Origin: Zygnema cylindricum
Lineage: Eukaryota > Streptophyta > Zygnematophyceae > Zygnematales > Zygnemataceae
NCBI GenBank assembly: GCA_037447655.1
Contig: JBBHKE010002900.1
Location: 186,001-250,000, forward strand
Direction of reading: 5' to 3'
DNA: 64,000 bases
Shown here: positions 38,801-49,200 of the stretch, piece by piece
Layout: each line of letters opens with the position of its first letter
Numbering within the stretch: position 1 is the first letter of the stretch
Made by a program: the position numbers and the translations under genes
The notes under the pieces: model-generated
Seen by the model: only the letters and a program-made list of their open reading frames with translations
What the model was told of the DNA's origin: nothing
Database searches by the model: none

Positions 38801-41800
38801 TCGGTAATTGACCTTCCATGCTAGGAGTTACAGTCAATTTTGTTGATCAGTGACTGGCCCCTGCTGTACTTGAGAAACGGAGATGAAATACTTTCCCCAA
38901 ACAACATATAAAAAAAAATATATATATATATATTGTTCTTCAAAAAAGGTTGCCCATAAAACTTGCCACGTCTTCTCACTAAAAGGTCCAATGAACTTTA
39001 TTTCGCACACATTAACATCTCACAAAAGCTGCAGAGTGCTGTAACCAATACCAGAATGTACAAGATCTTGGATCATAAAAAAATTGCAACAATAAAAAAA
39101 TAGGAACAACAGCTCACTTGACAAAAGTTGGACAATGGGAGAGCCAAAAGTGAGGCAACCTCCTTTTTCTTGGATCCAAAGCATATAAAGTGTGATGCTA
39201 ACAAGACGCTTCATATGCCAAACAATACTTATTGCACAGCGAGTAGGCCCAAAATTGTCTTGGTTCAATTCGGTTTGCACAGATTGAACTGAATTGGAAA
39301 AAAGACAAACGCTATCTTCTAACAAAAACAGTGAAAAGACCAGGCTATAGGGAAAAAATGGCCAAACGTTTTCTTTTGAGCACACGATAAAACCCGTTTC
39401 ATAACTGAGGTGAACCAGAGATACGCATCGACGAACTATTAAACAACTAAGCCATTTTTTTCGAATCGTGAAGCAAAAAACTGCCAACTAATTCTGCATA
39501 AAACGATCAGTAGAACAAGTACACTGCTCAGGCTATTCATCCGGCTTCCATAATAGTACGTACTAATGAATAATACAGATCAACAATAGGATCAATATAA
39601 TATTCCACCATGCCAATTATTCCACACCAAATTTATTTTAGTCTGCTGCCCCTTTGCCTCACTTCAAACAGTATTAAAGCAAAACTAGTGGGCCCGACAA
39701 CAGCTTTGACTGATATGAGAAGTGGACTTGCATTAACATGAACATACATCAATCATTATATATGATTGGAAGAAGTGAATAAGTCACCTAACAGAGGCTA
39801 AGCCAAATAATCATTCTGTTACAAGTAGTTCGGTATAGCATCCTGATCAGCAACATAGCTCAATGCAAAACTCGTGTGCAATGGAAATACTAAGGTTTTG
39901 GCAGATCCAAATCTTGGAACGGCACAAAAGAGTGACAACAAAGCTTATGTAACTTACTCATCTTCGTCGTCCTCGCCGTCCATTTCCTCGTCGCCATCGT
40001 TGTTCATTTCATCGGTAAAATTGGGGTCATAACTGAGATACTCCAGTGCTAGGTCCAGGATGATGTTGCAATGTGGAGCAACATCACGAGGGCAGCGAGT
40101 TACAAAACTTTCAAGCGCCTGTCCCAAAAAAATCATGCAAGTCAGATTCATATTAGCTGTGACGACACATTCCATATTGTGATTGAGAAAATGAGCTTTG
40201 CTGCGAGTTGCCAGAAGCAAACTTCTTTAAGACAAAAAGGAAATGCCATACCTGAAGACTGTGTTCACGAATTTCATCATCATTTTCAGAAGCGTTCTTG
40301 CAATACTGGATAAGTAAAGGCAGGAAATCATTTAAATGAGGCCCAAAGCGGTAACCCACAGCTCGACTGCATACACAACACAGAAAAACAACCCATTGTA
40401 GATACATCCCCCCAAACCAGCAATAGCCAGCTTGAAGAAAAAAATGTGAAGAATGAAACAAAAGAGATAAAGCAAGTGTCTTTTAAGAAAGAAACAAATG
40501 TCACAGTTAGATATATCAGTAATAAAAAAAGGGCATTATGAAAAGACTCACCAAAGAGCGCCAACCATCTGAATGTTTGTCCTGGTAATGTCTGGTTTAG
40601 CAGACTTGTTTTTTAATAACTCGACAATCCTCAAGGTGGCCTGAGCCAACAAATCATCAGATATATGGGGAGAGAGGCTGGCTGCGTGGAAAAAAAAACA
40701 CAACACAAACTTCATATAATTTGAAGCATTTAAAAATGTTGCAGAATGGATCATCACCCTGGCAGTATACCATGGGCACCTACTCATGGACGTGCCGGTC
40801 CACATTAAAGACTATACAAGAGAAGGCTTGGTAATGGCAGCAAAAAAAAAGCTTAACACAGGATTACTGTGAAATCATCCATCCAAAAGTAGAACAATGA
40901 CAGTGCAAAATCACGGATAAATGATTCAACAAGAATAAGTAAGAGCACAAGAAAAACAAATGAAACTCTAGTGTATACATTGTGACAAGCGGACGCTTTT
41001 ATGCATTCAGTGGTAAATGGACACATGCACAGTTTCAGAGCTGAACAGATTCCACAAGGAAGTGACTCCAAAAGGACATAGCTTGTTCTCTTCTACAATA
41101 CTAAATGCTGCAAGCAACTTGAATTTCCTTTTCAACAAGTCACAGAGTTACTCACCCAAACATTGAATAGCTCGTTTCCTAAGTCCAGCTCGAGATGAAT
41201 TTAGTTGGCCAAGAATGGTAAGCATAAGCGTCGCATGGTCAGCCGCCATAAGACTTCCAAAACGGTGAAGAACATCGCATAAAATATCAAGACACTCGCT
41301 CTTGACCTCGAAACTCGTCGTCTGCGGAAATTTCAATGCTGTCAGAAATGTCAAGTATTTGACTTTCTGTAGTTGAGCAAAATGGAGGCAACTTTCATCC
41401 GCAAGTTTCAAAATTACAACTTGTGTTGTAAGTCAAGTACCACCCAAGTAGCTAAAGGCAAATGATGCCAAAAAGGCCCTAGCAAACATGTTACAGCTGT
41501 TGGTGCATAACTGCAGAATAATTGTAGTTTATCCCGGCGAGTTGTTTCTATGAAAGAATTAAATACCTGTGAATCAACACCAGAGATGAGCTTCGCAGGG
41601 AGTGACGCAACGACACAATGTGCTACAATTCCAGTTGAAATTTCAGAAACTATGGTCTTTAGAGCTATACTAGCTATGTCTCGCTGTTGCTCCTTCCCAA
41701 TAAGCAATTTTTGAACAAGTGCGTCGCATATATCCACCACCTTTGTTTCATTCACCTTCTTCACCAACGGTGCAAGGCTGATGCACATGGAAGCAACCAA

Positions 41801-42337
41801 GAAATAATAGAATTGTAAGCTAGGCATACAATCATTCGACAGTGCCGATAGAATACTTAGAGAATCTTGCCATCAGCAAATTGCCAGGTGATACAGATGA
41901 GTCAGTGTCCCATTAACCAACTAAGAACAAATATGTGTTAGCGAAGAAATTAATAACATACACAACCATCTTGACGAACAGCTTACACATACCATTTCAC
42001 TGCCAAGCCAGAAATGTCACCAGAGGCGTCGTCAAGCTGCTGAAGCACAACTTGACACAACCTTCGCTCTGTGTCTGAATCTGCTTTAAAAGAATCTTTC
42101 TGGAGCTCGCTTAAGAGATCCGAGGTACCCATGTATCGAAAATCCTTGTCCTTCGAGGCAATCTGACAAAAGTCAAATAAGAAAAACATCAGTAACTTCA
42201 TCTTTTCAAGATATTACAGACTTAAATTATATGCCCAATATATAGCATGTGAAATCACTGACTAAATTCATGACGACATCTTCAGGTCATTACCGCCTCA
42301 CCTTCTCGAACGCATTACTCACTGCTCCACTCCCCAT
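26874..42337 (-). CDS. CAND1: CAND1, cullin-associated NEDD8-dissociated protein 1 (complete, 28 exons)
   Basis: Coding exons, 5' to 3' on the minus strand: 42302-42337, 41993-42162, 41567-41777, 41156-41321, 40552-40681, 40252-40366, 39958-40118, 36683-36806, 36454-36504, 34878-34960, 34498-34582, 34214-34315, 33883-33981, 33398-33511, 33030-33113, 32701-32841, 32499-32591, 32229-32350, 31540-31702, 30758-31042, 30208-30453, 29836-30021, 29024-29167, 28398-28508, 27803-27971, 27512-27589, 27183-27321, 26874-27009. All phases agree: 3,744 bp, 1,247 aa (Arabidopsis CAND1 is close to 1,219). CAND1 is an all-HEAT-repeat clamp that binds un-neddylated cullin-RBX1 and exchanges substrate receptors of SCF-type ubiquitin ligases. 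Recognisable blocks are [38 protein letters not shown], an acidic loop [92 protein letters not shown] and [13 protein letters not shown]. Intron 7 is 3.15 kb. Confidence 0.96.
28332..28400 (-). repeat. 66-bp tandem duplication spanning the CAND1 exon 24 donor
   Basis: Both units contain the transcript sequence TATGAGCAGATGAAA followed by GT (GTCAAT at 28397, GTTAAC at 28331). The exon 24 5' splice site is therefore present twice, 66 bp apart and in frame. Using the second would add 22 residues. Confidence 0.8.
28560..28905. repeat. tandem repeats in CAND1 intron 23
   Basis: A 22-bp purine unit (GGAAAAAGAAAAGAAGGGGA) repeats about four times at 28570-28655. Next is a 143-bp tandem duplication: CTCAGTTGAATAACAGCAGT begins at 28659 and again at 28802, and each unit ends GGAATCCATTGTGA. 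Confidence 0.9.
31380..31515. repeat. GA-rich tract in CAND1 intron 19
   Basis: Plus strand GGGGAAGAGAGGGGAGGG and GAGAGAGGGAGAGG runs, forming a polypyrimidine tract on the transcript. Positions 31830-32060, in intron 18, are similarly A/G-rich. Confidence 0.85.
35431..35603. mobile_element. degraded MITE of the TACACCGTGAATCG family in CAND1 intron 9
   Basis: The left end is TACACTGTGAATCGCAAT and the right end is the inverse of TACACCTTGCATCGTCA. The interior CACAAAATAGCGTCAATAA matches the interior of the element at 47662-47881. A further left-end motif, TACACCGTGAATCGCTATTGG, sits at about 37121 in intron 7. Confidence 0.6.
37860..37902. repeat. (CT)n/(CCCT)n microsatellite in CAND1 intron 7
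   Basis: TCTCTCTCTCTC followed by six or more CCTC units. Confidence 0.92.
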
Positions 42338-43206
42338 GTTTGCAGAAATATGGGACACTCAAATATTATAGAATTAAGTCAAACTTATACCGGAAATTCA
42401 AAGTTTCTCAGTAAAGCTCATGCTAAAATTGATTTTGAACATAATCTCGTAACTTTTCTACTTGACTAGAACGCCATAAACAATGGCCATGTCTCCACGG
42501 AAGTGTATGCATGTAGACGGAGAGTGAAAGTTGACAATCCCCTTTCCACAGAACTCCCTTTGGTGCAACAGTTAATCTCTGTTGAAAAATTAGTTCTCAG
42601 TTATGTGTCGCGTATTGTTTGTTGATCGATATTTCGACATCACAGGTCAGCTGTGTATCGGTTACACAAGTGAGGAATATATCGCGTGACTATTTCTTAC
42701 GATGCAGGATTTCTCTGCAATCGTGATGTCAAGTTTTCGTACAGGATAGGTACGGTTACAGTGTTTTAAAATGAAAGGGTGAATTACCGAATTACCGAAG
42801 TATCTGAGGCGGAAATAGTCTCGCCCTTAAGATAAGCTGATAAAGTGCTAAATCGTACTGTACGATCGCTGCCCTGAAACAGTGCCACGTCGTGGCGGGA
42901 TGGCAATGCTTTGTCTCCAAAACGACAAAGCGAAAAGTGAAAAATGAAAAGCATTTCTTCTTTGAACATTTGTCTTGCCGGTCGGTTTGATTGTTTTTGA
43001 CGCTTTGAACATTCACTTTTACCAGGCACTTTTTTGAAGCTTTTGTGACCACTCTTCCCGTGGCAAAGTGTGTTTACAAATCCGGACTTGGATTGAAGTT
43101 TTTCTGTGTTCCGATACTGGAAACCAAAGTCATTGCTCGTTTTCGAGGGTACATGATGCCAGGAGTTGGCTAGCCTTTAGCTCATCAGGAGTATTCTATT
43201 ATCTTA
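42338..43206. promoter_or_regulatory. divergent CAND1/MATE intergenic promoter region, copy 1
   Basis: 869 bp between the two start codons, so both leaders and both promoters must lie here. The region is AT-rich with a more GC-rich patch near 42840-42930 (GTGCCACGTCGTGGCGG). I see no clear TATA box for either gene. Open frames on the minus strand near 42784-43052 have no family features and are treated as leader sequence. Confidence 0.6.
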
Positions 43207-46200
43207 ATGGCTTTTAGTGGAGTTTCCTTAGGCAGTGACTTTCTTTACAAAGGGAATCCTGCTTTTCTAAATGCTTCTCTCAACCGAAATTCGCTTGTGC
43301 AATATCAAGCATGGAAGACAGTTTATTCGCCTGTTTGCAAAAGCTCAAAACAAATTAGAAATGACAATTGCTGGATTGGTAATCGGAGTATTCAGAAGAA
43401 ATACGGGCCAAAATGCAGTGAATGCTCTATTGAAAGCCGGAATATTCGAAAGACATACGTTGCAAAATGCACTGAATCCGAAGGCCAGCACGAAACAGCT
43501 TTATTAAGCCAACCTGAACCGCCAAATCCCTTTGGCAAATTCTTCGATGGTGCACGGTTGGCACTGCTTCCTTTGAAATCTTGAACTGCGTGATGCTTGA
43601 GTCTTCAAGTTTTTCACTTTTTAGGTTTCCAAGATTGACTGAATGTAGTGTTTAGCTTTTGTCTAGCTTCTACCCAAAGTATTATTAGCCGTCGCCAAAA
43701 GGACCAGTCTTAATAGTATCAACATAAAAGTGTTTGAGAATATTTTAGGAGCCTGGGCTGTCTTCTGGTTTCCATCATGGGAGGCAAAATGCTTAGGAAA
43801 TGGCAAAATCAATTCTTTGCAATCTCTCTCACGGGGTTGTTGTGTATTCATGTTTTACTGGCTGGTCCAGAGCCGTTTTTAATAGATTCCAGGCAGATGA
43901 AGTTGGTCGCGATGTTCTCGCTTTGGCATTCCCAGCGGCATTAATGGGAATCTCTGACCCTATGGTTCAATTGACGGAGACTGCCATTGTTTCAAGGATG
44001 GGTACTTATCTTCCATTCATTCAAACAAGCGGTTGGCATTAATGGTCCCATGGAAAATTGACGATTTGGTCTCTCCAGATGGCTAGCGTAAATGAAAGTT
44101 TAAGCAAGTAGGGCACAGATTATTCACCGGCTTATTCTTCGCCTCCTGACATTTACAGGGGGCAAGTCCAGAAAAGTGTAGATGTTTTTGCGGACTAAGA
44201 TGGTTTAAGTTGCGTTAAGTTATCCATAAGTTATTAAACGGGGTTTTCGGCGTGTTCTCCTCTTTTTGTCAATTTTTTGTCCTTACCCGTCAAAGGTGAA
44301 CAAAAGCACAAGAGGCTAAGGTGTATTGATTTGGATGGGTCATTGAAATGGGGTTCCAGCACTGTCTTTGACGGAGATGACCTGGGCATTGAAATGGCTG
44401 CGATCGCCTTGCCAGCTCTCTTGGCTTTGGCAGCCGACCCGATTGCCTCTCTCACCGATACATATTTTATTGCTCAAATAGGTATTTTTGGGTTAAGGTT
44501 GCCAGCGTAAAACGGACGCTATTTGTCTGTTACACCCGTTGGACTTGTTTGTTGGTAATAGGTTATTTGTGAACACAACTGGGTCTTGATAGCCAGTCCT
44601 TTCATGCTCTATCAGTTGTTATAAGAAGATCCTCCTTAGTTTATCGTCACTCTCTTTGACGGATCTGTTTGACGTTCAGTTTGTTGGTGCCTTTGTTGTT
44701 CGCTAGATTTTATGTTTCAAGCATAAAACAGTAAGCTCGCAATTGTTTGTCTTGCAGGCCCTGTTGAGCTGGCAGCGGTTGGTGTGTCAGTCTCCATTTT
44801 CAATCTTGTTTCAAAGATATTTAATTTCCCTCTTCTCAACATTACAACTTCTTTTGTAGCGGAGGATGAGGAGGCAGCTGAAGCTCAACGAAAGGCTCTT
44901 GGCAGTAAGTTCATTGACACCGACGCCTAATAATGGCAACAGTAGTGGTCCATTAAGTGCGTCTATCTTGCCTCTTAGTGAAGAATTAATTATGTTGGAA
45001 TTGGAAAATGTTATGATAAGGTGAAGGTTATGAGTCACTTTTTCAGGCCAAAGGAACTGTTAAAGAGGGACGACAGTAGCATGTGATACATCCGCGCTTT
45101 GTATGAAGGCAACTAAAACATGGGCCCAAGTTCTTTAAAACACAGAAGTTCAGAATTCAAACTTCTAGGTTGGACATGCAATTTTTATGGACACACTTGA
45201 AGCAAAGAGTTTTATTATGGATTTGCATGTTTGCTATGATATGGAAAAACACTTCCGTTTGGACCAATAAGTGGGGTTTGGACTTAATTTGAGCCAGTTA
45301 ACTAATGTTGCATGTCGATTTTCATATCGCTGGATGCTGTACTTTGATTCAGTAACTTTTGATTCGATATTTAGATCTGCTATTGCCCACCGAATTCAGT
45401 ACATCATGCTCATGGACCTTTGCCTGAACATGAAAGGAACCATCGCCAACGTTAGAGTAAAACCGATTTTCAACATGAGGTGTTAGTTTTTGCAAAATTA
45501 TAATCATCCAAGACTATTGGCAATTTGGAAACGGTGCAGCTCTCATGAGTGCCAATCTTCCTTTTCAAAGTTCATGATTCCTGACCTATTGTCAATCCTG
45601 TTTATGTGATTCCATTTGCAATTTTTTTGTCCAAAAGGGACAGCTGTTCACAAACATATTGCTTAAACATAGTCATTGTAATTTCTTTACAAATGTGATG
45701 TTAACGGGGCTATCTTAGATACGTCCAGTGTGATGCTAGAGATAGGTACAATGATACCAATGCAGGTCTATTGGGTTAATCTTAATCAATCTATAATACA
45801 GATAGGTGAACCTGTATATAACCCAAGTCCCTATTGTCGTTGACAAGAAATGCTATTGGTGCTTACGCTCTGGTTATGTTTGGACATGAAGTCTATTGCT
45901 TGTCTGCAACATGTTAACAATATTTCAACATTCCGATGTAGTTTGTTTCTCAGTAGTGTTAAACTTGAAGGCGGGTGTACGAAAATAAAGGACAAAAAAT
46001 GGTGTGTGTTGAATAGATCTCAAGCATGTGGTACGTCCAAAACAGGAGCACTTGTGCCAAAATGATGGCTTCGTGATTGTGTCAAATTGGAGTAAGGTAT
46101 ACAAGCTTTCTGTAAATATGTGGATATGAACAGGGATTCGCATGGGCCATAAACACATCTTTTAATCACAGTCCTGTCTTTCCTTCTCTTTTTTTGAAAG

Positions 46201-49200
46201 GTCACATGAGTTGGCTCTCTACCTGTCGGCATCACTAATTTGTCAGTGGGAATTGGGCTTTGGGTTTTGGTCTTTCCAATGACTCAGAAGAGGGAAAGGC
46301 AACTAAGCCAGTTTTGCCATCTGTATCATCCGCGTTAGTGTTGGGGACAGCTCTTGGCCTCATTGAGGCGGCATTTCTGATCTTTGGAGCTGGTAGCGTA
46401 CTTGATATCATGGGAGTGCCTGTGGTCAGTGCCCATTACCAAGCTTAGTTTGGACCACATTATTATAAATCAATAAAATGGTCTTTTCAATGTTGGTGTA
46501 GTTCAGAATGTGAGTCTAGTATGGACTGCATCTCCAGGAGCTACGCACATAATATAGTGAGGACCACCATTGCTCATATAAAAACAAAACCTATAGCCGT
46601 ATTGGTGAACCACACAAGGATTAAGCACGTGGTCTAAGGGGTCTGGAAATATCCTTTTGCATATTGTTTGCATTCCTTTGAACAGAGTGTCATTTATTGG
46701 AGTTCTGCCTATTATCTTACTGGTTGGTTTCTCCAGAAATTGTAATGTTCCTTTGGAGCAATTTTCAACTGGGCTATTTGGATAAAGCAGTCAGCAAAGA
46801 ACCACTTCAGTAATCAAAGCTTAAGAGTATGTGTACTAGTAAACATATATTCCATAGTCAGGATCAATGACTGAACGAGCTTATGTCATCTTTGACTGTT
46901 TTCCTTGAGCTTCTTTGGCCCTGATTTTGGTTATAAAGTCATGTGCAGAACTCCGCGATGAGGGGTCCAGCAACTGATTATCTCGCGCTGCGAGCTATTG
47001 GAGCACCTGCTGTTGTAGTGGCTCTTGCTAGTCAGGGAGTGTTTCGAGGTTTTAAAGACACAAAGACTCCTCTGTATTCTACAGGTAACAATCTTTTGAC
47101 TATGCTATTTTGTGCATATTGATCACAGCAACCGGTTTGATGAGTTATTGACAATGTTGTTGGAACAGTGATTTCTTGACTTTTGTGTTTATTCAAGGCT
47201 TATTGAAGATGAAATTAAGCTCACATATTTCTGGGGATGATGGGGGTTAACAGTTGGTGCAAACTTAGTGAACGTGGTTTTGGACCCAATTCTTATGTTT
47301 AGCTGCGGATTTGGAGTGGGTGGAGCGGCTGTTGCTACAGTCATCTCCCAGTAATTGGCCGCAACTTTTCACTTGACTATGGTTTTTCTTTTGACTCCTT
47401 GAACGTATACAACTCTTTCATTTGTTTTCATGTCACTCCATTATTTTCATTCTATCCTCTTTATTTGGGACAGGTATGCTATGGCGGGGGCTCTTCTTTG
47501 GAGCCTCGACAAACGTGTAACCCTCATACCACCTCGTTTGGAGGACCTTAAACTCGAACGTTTCCTTAAATCTGGTATACTCTCTTTTATGAACCAAGTT
47601 AAAACTGGTGTTTGAAAAAAAATTGGTTTATACAAAGCTACCCTATTGGTGGTGAACGTTGTACACCGTCAATTGCTATTTGCGTTGATAACACTAATTC
47701 CATCCCGGTTTTTTTGCTCTCCGAACACAAAATAGCGTTAATAATGCTGTAGTTCCTTTCTTAACGCTAATTTTTTTTGCAGTTCATAGTCTTCCATGTC
47801 ATTTGGATCAGAAATAGTATAATTAACGCTTAAGCAGTCCATACTAATTATTTCTCGTGGATAACAACGATTCACGGTGTAGTGTCCACTATCATCACTA
47901 AGTACAAACCAGCATTGGACAGTCCGCTTGAGGAGTCACATGGTAGGATACTGTTCACTGATTATTTTAGCTTTGGTAAAAAGATCGATTTCCTTATATC
48001 CACAAAAATGAATGGATAATATGGATGCCGGCAGGAAACACATGGAAGCTGTGACATGTTTTACAGTCCTTGAATAAACCAACTCAACGCCCGTAGAAAA
48101 ACAATGGTAAATTTGATGTGATTTGCTAATTTAGAAAAATACTTAAATCAGGCATGCCTATCCAATGTACGAAGTTCATAAAATATGCACATATTTTTTG
48201 ACAAATGTAACAATGTCGACGTGCCTTTTTTTTCGTGGGAGTCAAGGAGCTTAAGTCAATATGTGTCACTTCCACAATAGCTGGCCTGTTGCTGGTATGT
48301 TTTACAGGGAATCACTGAAGGAAGGTTTCCCAATTTCTCGCAAAAAAATTGCCAGTTTCTTGGCAGGAACTAAACAATTGCTATACGATAGAGTTCAGGG
48401 GATCTACAAACAAAAATGATTATCACCACGCAGAAGTCAAAATATACCGAAAAATTTTAGCTGCATCATGGTGTGCTGTCAAACTGGTTGCATAAAATGT
48501 TTTAAGTGTGAAGCTTAATAGTCATGAAAATTGAATTGGGGCATAAAGGGGAACGTTGGCTGGTGTTTATTGGTTTAATTTCTGGTTGTTATCCTGTTTT
48601 TGGTATTATCCCCCCAATTGATCATTGTTCTCATGTCTTATACTTCCAGGTGTCTGAGAACCTCAGGGATAACATCTATTGTTTTTCTTGCAAATATTTG
48701 GAAATAAGCACTGCAATCAAAACTTGGTGTGTGTCAAAAAGTTTGGATCCTGGATTGTTTTTTATTTTGCCATCCAAGTTTTCCACTTGTAAATTCCCAA
48801 TCTAAAGTTGTAAAAGCTGAAGTATAGGATGTTGCCCACTGTTTCAGGTGATTCCCAACATATTGATCTGTACAACATATCTTCATTCAAATGATTTCCC
48901 CAAGTGATCCATAATCTGCCAAAAACACGGATACAAGAACTTAAGACTTTTATGATCCTACAATTCTATAATTTCATTAATTCTTTTATGATCCGTTTGT
49001 TTTCAGGTGGTTTACTTTTGGGAAGGACTCTTGCCCTTCTCAGCACCATGACTCTCGCAACATCCATGGCTGCCCGCCAGGGAAGCACATCCATGGCCGC
49101 CCACCAAGTTTGTATGCAAATATGGCTCGCCGCGTCCCTTCTCAGTGACTCTGTGGCCCTCGCTGGTCAGGTATTGTTTCGTTTTTTCTCTCGCCTTCCC

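Larger units (their letters stand above)
38785..48020 (+). repeat. segmental duplication, copy 1 (visible part)
   Basis: This region aligns collinearly with 54134-64000, starting at CAATAAATTGGAATG in CAND1 intron 7. Compared by eye, identity looks like about 97-98% with small indels. Differences include a 557-bp TIR element at 58034-58590 and a ~46-bp insertion near 60591-60637, both only in copy 2. The offset is about 15.35 kb before the element and 15.9 kb after it. If the duplication is simple and tandem, the unit is 38785-54133. Confidence 0.95.

Noticed and set aside
41148-41411. Separate small genes suggested by each CAND1 exon-sized open frame
   Set aside because: Consecutive frames join with matching phases at GT-AG borders and follow CAND1 order from N- to C-terminus, so they are exons of one gene.
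43271-43507. 78-codon frame overlapping MATE exon 1 in another frame, also open in copy 2
   Set aside because: Only the 43207 frame joins the downstream MATE exons in phase. Substitutions between the copies do not favour the second frame.
45850-46235. Open frames on both strands in MATE intron 4, repeated at 61792-62177
   Set aside because: They lie inside an intron defined by in-phase exons, have no family motifs, and are duplicated only because the whole region is.
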